64,000 nt of DNA. Source: Ligula intestinalis. Its lineage: Eukaryota; Platyhelminthes; Cestoda; Diphyllobothriidea; Diphyllobothriidae. The translations under genes were made by a program, and so were the position numbers. Below the pieces are notes generated by a model. It made no database searches and was not told where the DNA came from. It saw only the letters and a program-made list of their open reading frames with translations. Below are positions 62,781 to 64,000 of this stretch, one piece after another (the stretch's first letter is position 1; each line of letters begins with the position of its first letter). The stretch is from NCBI GenBank assembly GCA_036362985.1, contig JAYGXS010000010.1, positions 3,462,472-3,526,471 of the forward strand. Direction: 5' to 3'.

Positions 62781-63210
62781 ACAAGCACGGTAAGCCTACA
62801 GTCTACACTGACACCAACAACGCACCCGACAAGGTTCCACACAGACGACTAATAGCAAAGCTGCATAAAATAGGCGTCGTTAGGAGGGTCTAACGAACAG
62901 CCATAGCAGGCAGTAGCTTGCAAGCCACAGCCGCACTCCAAGCAGGCTATCGATCGGCCTACACGGGCGAACGTACACAAGCCGTCAATTGATCGATAAT
63001 TCATAATTCAAACTACAGTCATGCACTGAGCTAAAAGCCAATGGGACCGGCCACTATTTCAGAACAGAATCTGATTGGCTCGAGGGACTTCGTTTACACG
63101 CGTTCGTTTCCCTTAATTTGTTGAACCTCTAACACTCAAAGACTTCTGCCGTTGCACCCTTCTTGTCGTGTTCTTCATCTGGGGAATCACACAAGGCGTT
63201 ATTAGGCGGC
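62780..63210 (+). repeat. LTR-like dispersed repeat (family 1)
   Basis: AGAATCTGATTGGCTC and the GACTTCTGCC...CCCTTCTTGTCGTGTTCTT block match 6165-6280. The repeat runs straight into the LINE fragment at 63250. Confidence 0.4.
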
Positions 63211-63249
63211 AATATCTCGGCCGGGCAGCCGTTACATCAAGGGTGATGC

Positions 63250-64000
63250 CTTTTGAGGATGATTACTAGATTGGAGGTCACCAACTCGGGCAAGTTAATG
63301 AACTACAGGATCTATATATGCATGACGCCCAACCTCAAACAGTCAACTCACTGTGCCAAAAACGCAAAGAAGGCTATAGGCATCATAAAAGCGATCAGAA
63401 GGTCCTTCCTCCATTTTGATGAAAAGCTTTTTGGGCAAGTCTTCGGAACATTTGTTCGGCCGATTTTAGAGTGATGCTTCTGGATGAAGAAAGATAACGC
63501 AGTAATGGAGAAAGTCCAAAGAAAGGCAACCAAGCTAGTCAGCAAGTTATGAGGTCTGCCATATGAAGGTCGACTAGATAGGCTCAATATATTTTCCTCT
63601 CGATTAAAGGCAATGCAGAGAGGATATGATCATGGTGATCAACCTCGTCAGGGGAGTAGACTGTTCTCCTCAGGTGGCTGATTTATTTGAATTCACACAA
63701 ACGACAAATTTCCGAGGTCATCCATAAAACCTGAAGAAGCACCATGCCCAAATAGAAGCGTGGGCCAACTCCTTATCCCACCGGGTCACTGAAGACTGGA
63801 AGAAACTTACTTCCTCAGTTGTTCATGTTGAAAGCATTGAGGCATTTAAAAGAAAACTCGATCTTATTTTACTTCCTGGTCATACATTTGGAAGACAACA
63901 ACGATTTATATCATGTACATACATGGCTTTGAAACACATGTATGATCTGACAGTATCTATCTCTTATAGAGTTTCCAAAGGCTCTGCCTATTTCCCTTAT
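63250..64000 (+). pseudogene. CR1-like LINE RT C-terminal remnant, continues past window
   Basis: YICMTPNLKQSTHCAKNAKK, IKAIRRSFLHFDEKLFGQVF, stop at 63472-63474, then MEKVQRKATKLVSK, stop, GLPYEGRLDRLNIFSSRLKA, frame change, FTQTTNFRGH and HRVTEDWKKLTSSVVHVESI with EAFKRKLD. Typical non-LTR RT C-terminus with stops. The window ends inside the 3' region. Confidence 0.8.

Overview
This is a window of a repeat-rich animal nuclear genome, most probably a flatworm and, by inference, a tapeworm of the Spirometra/Dibothriocephalus/Schistocephalus kind. The reasons are intron-containing host genes with several introns of only 31 to 41 bases, a mix of CR1-like and RTE-like LINEs, Penelope-like elements, Gypsy elements, and tRNA-derived SINEs that carry hammerhead ribozymes as the schistosome Sm-alpha family does. 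Nothing looks bacterial, and coding density is very low. The species assignment is inference from repeat style, not from a marker gene.

Four host genes can be read. SRP54 (signal recognition particle GTPase) lies on the + strand at 27977-33645 in five exons and is complete. POLR2D (RPB4 subunit of RNA polymerase II) lies on the + strand at 49721-50251, complete, with three micro-introns. HSBP1 (heat shock factor binding protein 1) lies on the - strand at 56857-58254, complete, with a 36-base first intron and a second intron that has the signals of a U12-type AT-AC intron. A tektin gene lies on the - strand: two consecutive exons (12812-13241 and 2387-2609) join in frame across a 10.2 kb intron, and the remainder is outside the window.

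The rest is mostly transposon debris. Region by region: 1-2.1 kb holds a SINE with a well-paired hammerhead, a 552-base inverted-repeat element and another SINE; 3-3.5 kb the 3' end of a Gypsy element; 4.2-5.7 kb a hammerhead SINE tail, a Penelope-type 3' repeat and a mariner-like MITE; 8.1-9.3 kb a two-copy 335-base tandem repeat with one type I hammerhead per copy; 10.4-14.2 kb a SINE and decayed Penelope-like pieces; 14.5-18.4 kb a CR1-like LINE with a Penelope-like element inserted in its 3' UTR; 18.7-19.7 kb two LINE 3' ends; 21.0-26.7 kb a solo LTR and a full-length Gypsy element with 404-base LTRs and a 5-base target duplication. Downstream of SRP54 come a large inverted repeat (34.0-35.4 kb), a LINE on the - strand (36.0-36.8 kb) and a CR1-like LINE (37.9-39.1 kb). 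At 45.0-46.5 kb sits an inverted partial copy of the SRP54 3' end bracketed by two direct repeats. RTE-like LINEs fill 51.9-56.1 kb, and rearranged CR1-like LINEs fill 58.6-64 kb. A 657-base assembly gap lies in the last SRP54 intron.

The host genes do not form an operon or pathway: they act in protein targeting, transcription, the heat-shock response and ciliary axonemes. The most interesting signals are the hammerhead-bearing repeats, the AT-AC intron of HSBP1, and the repeat-bracketed SRP54 fragment.
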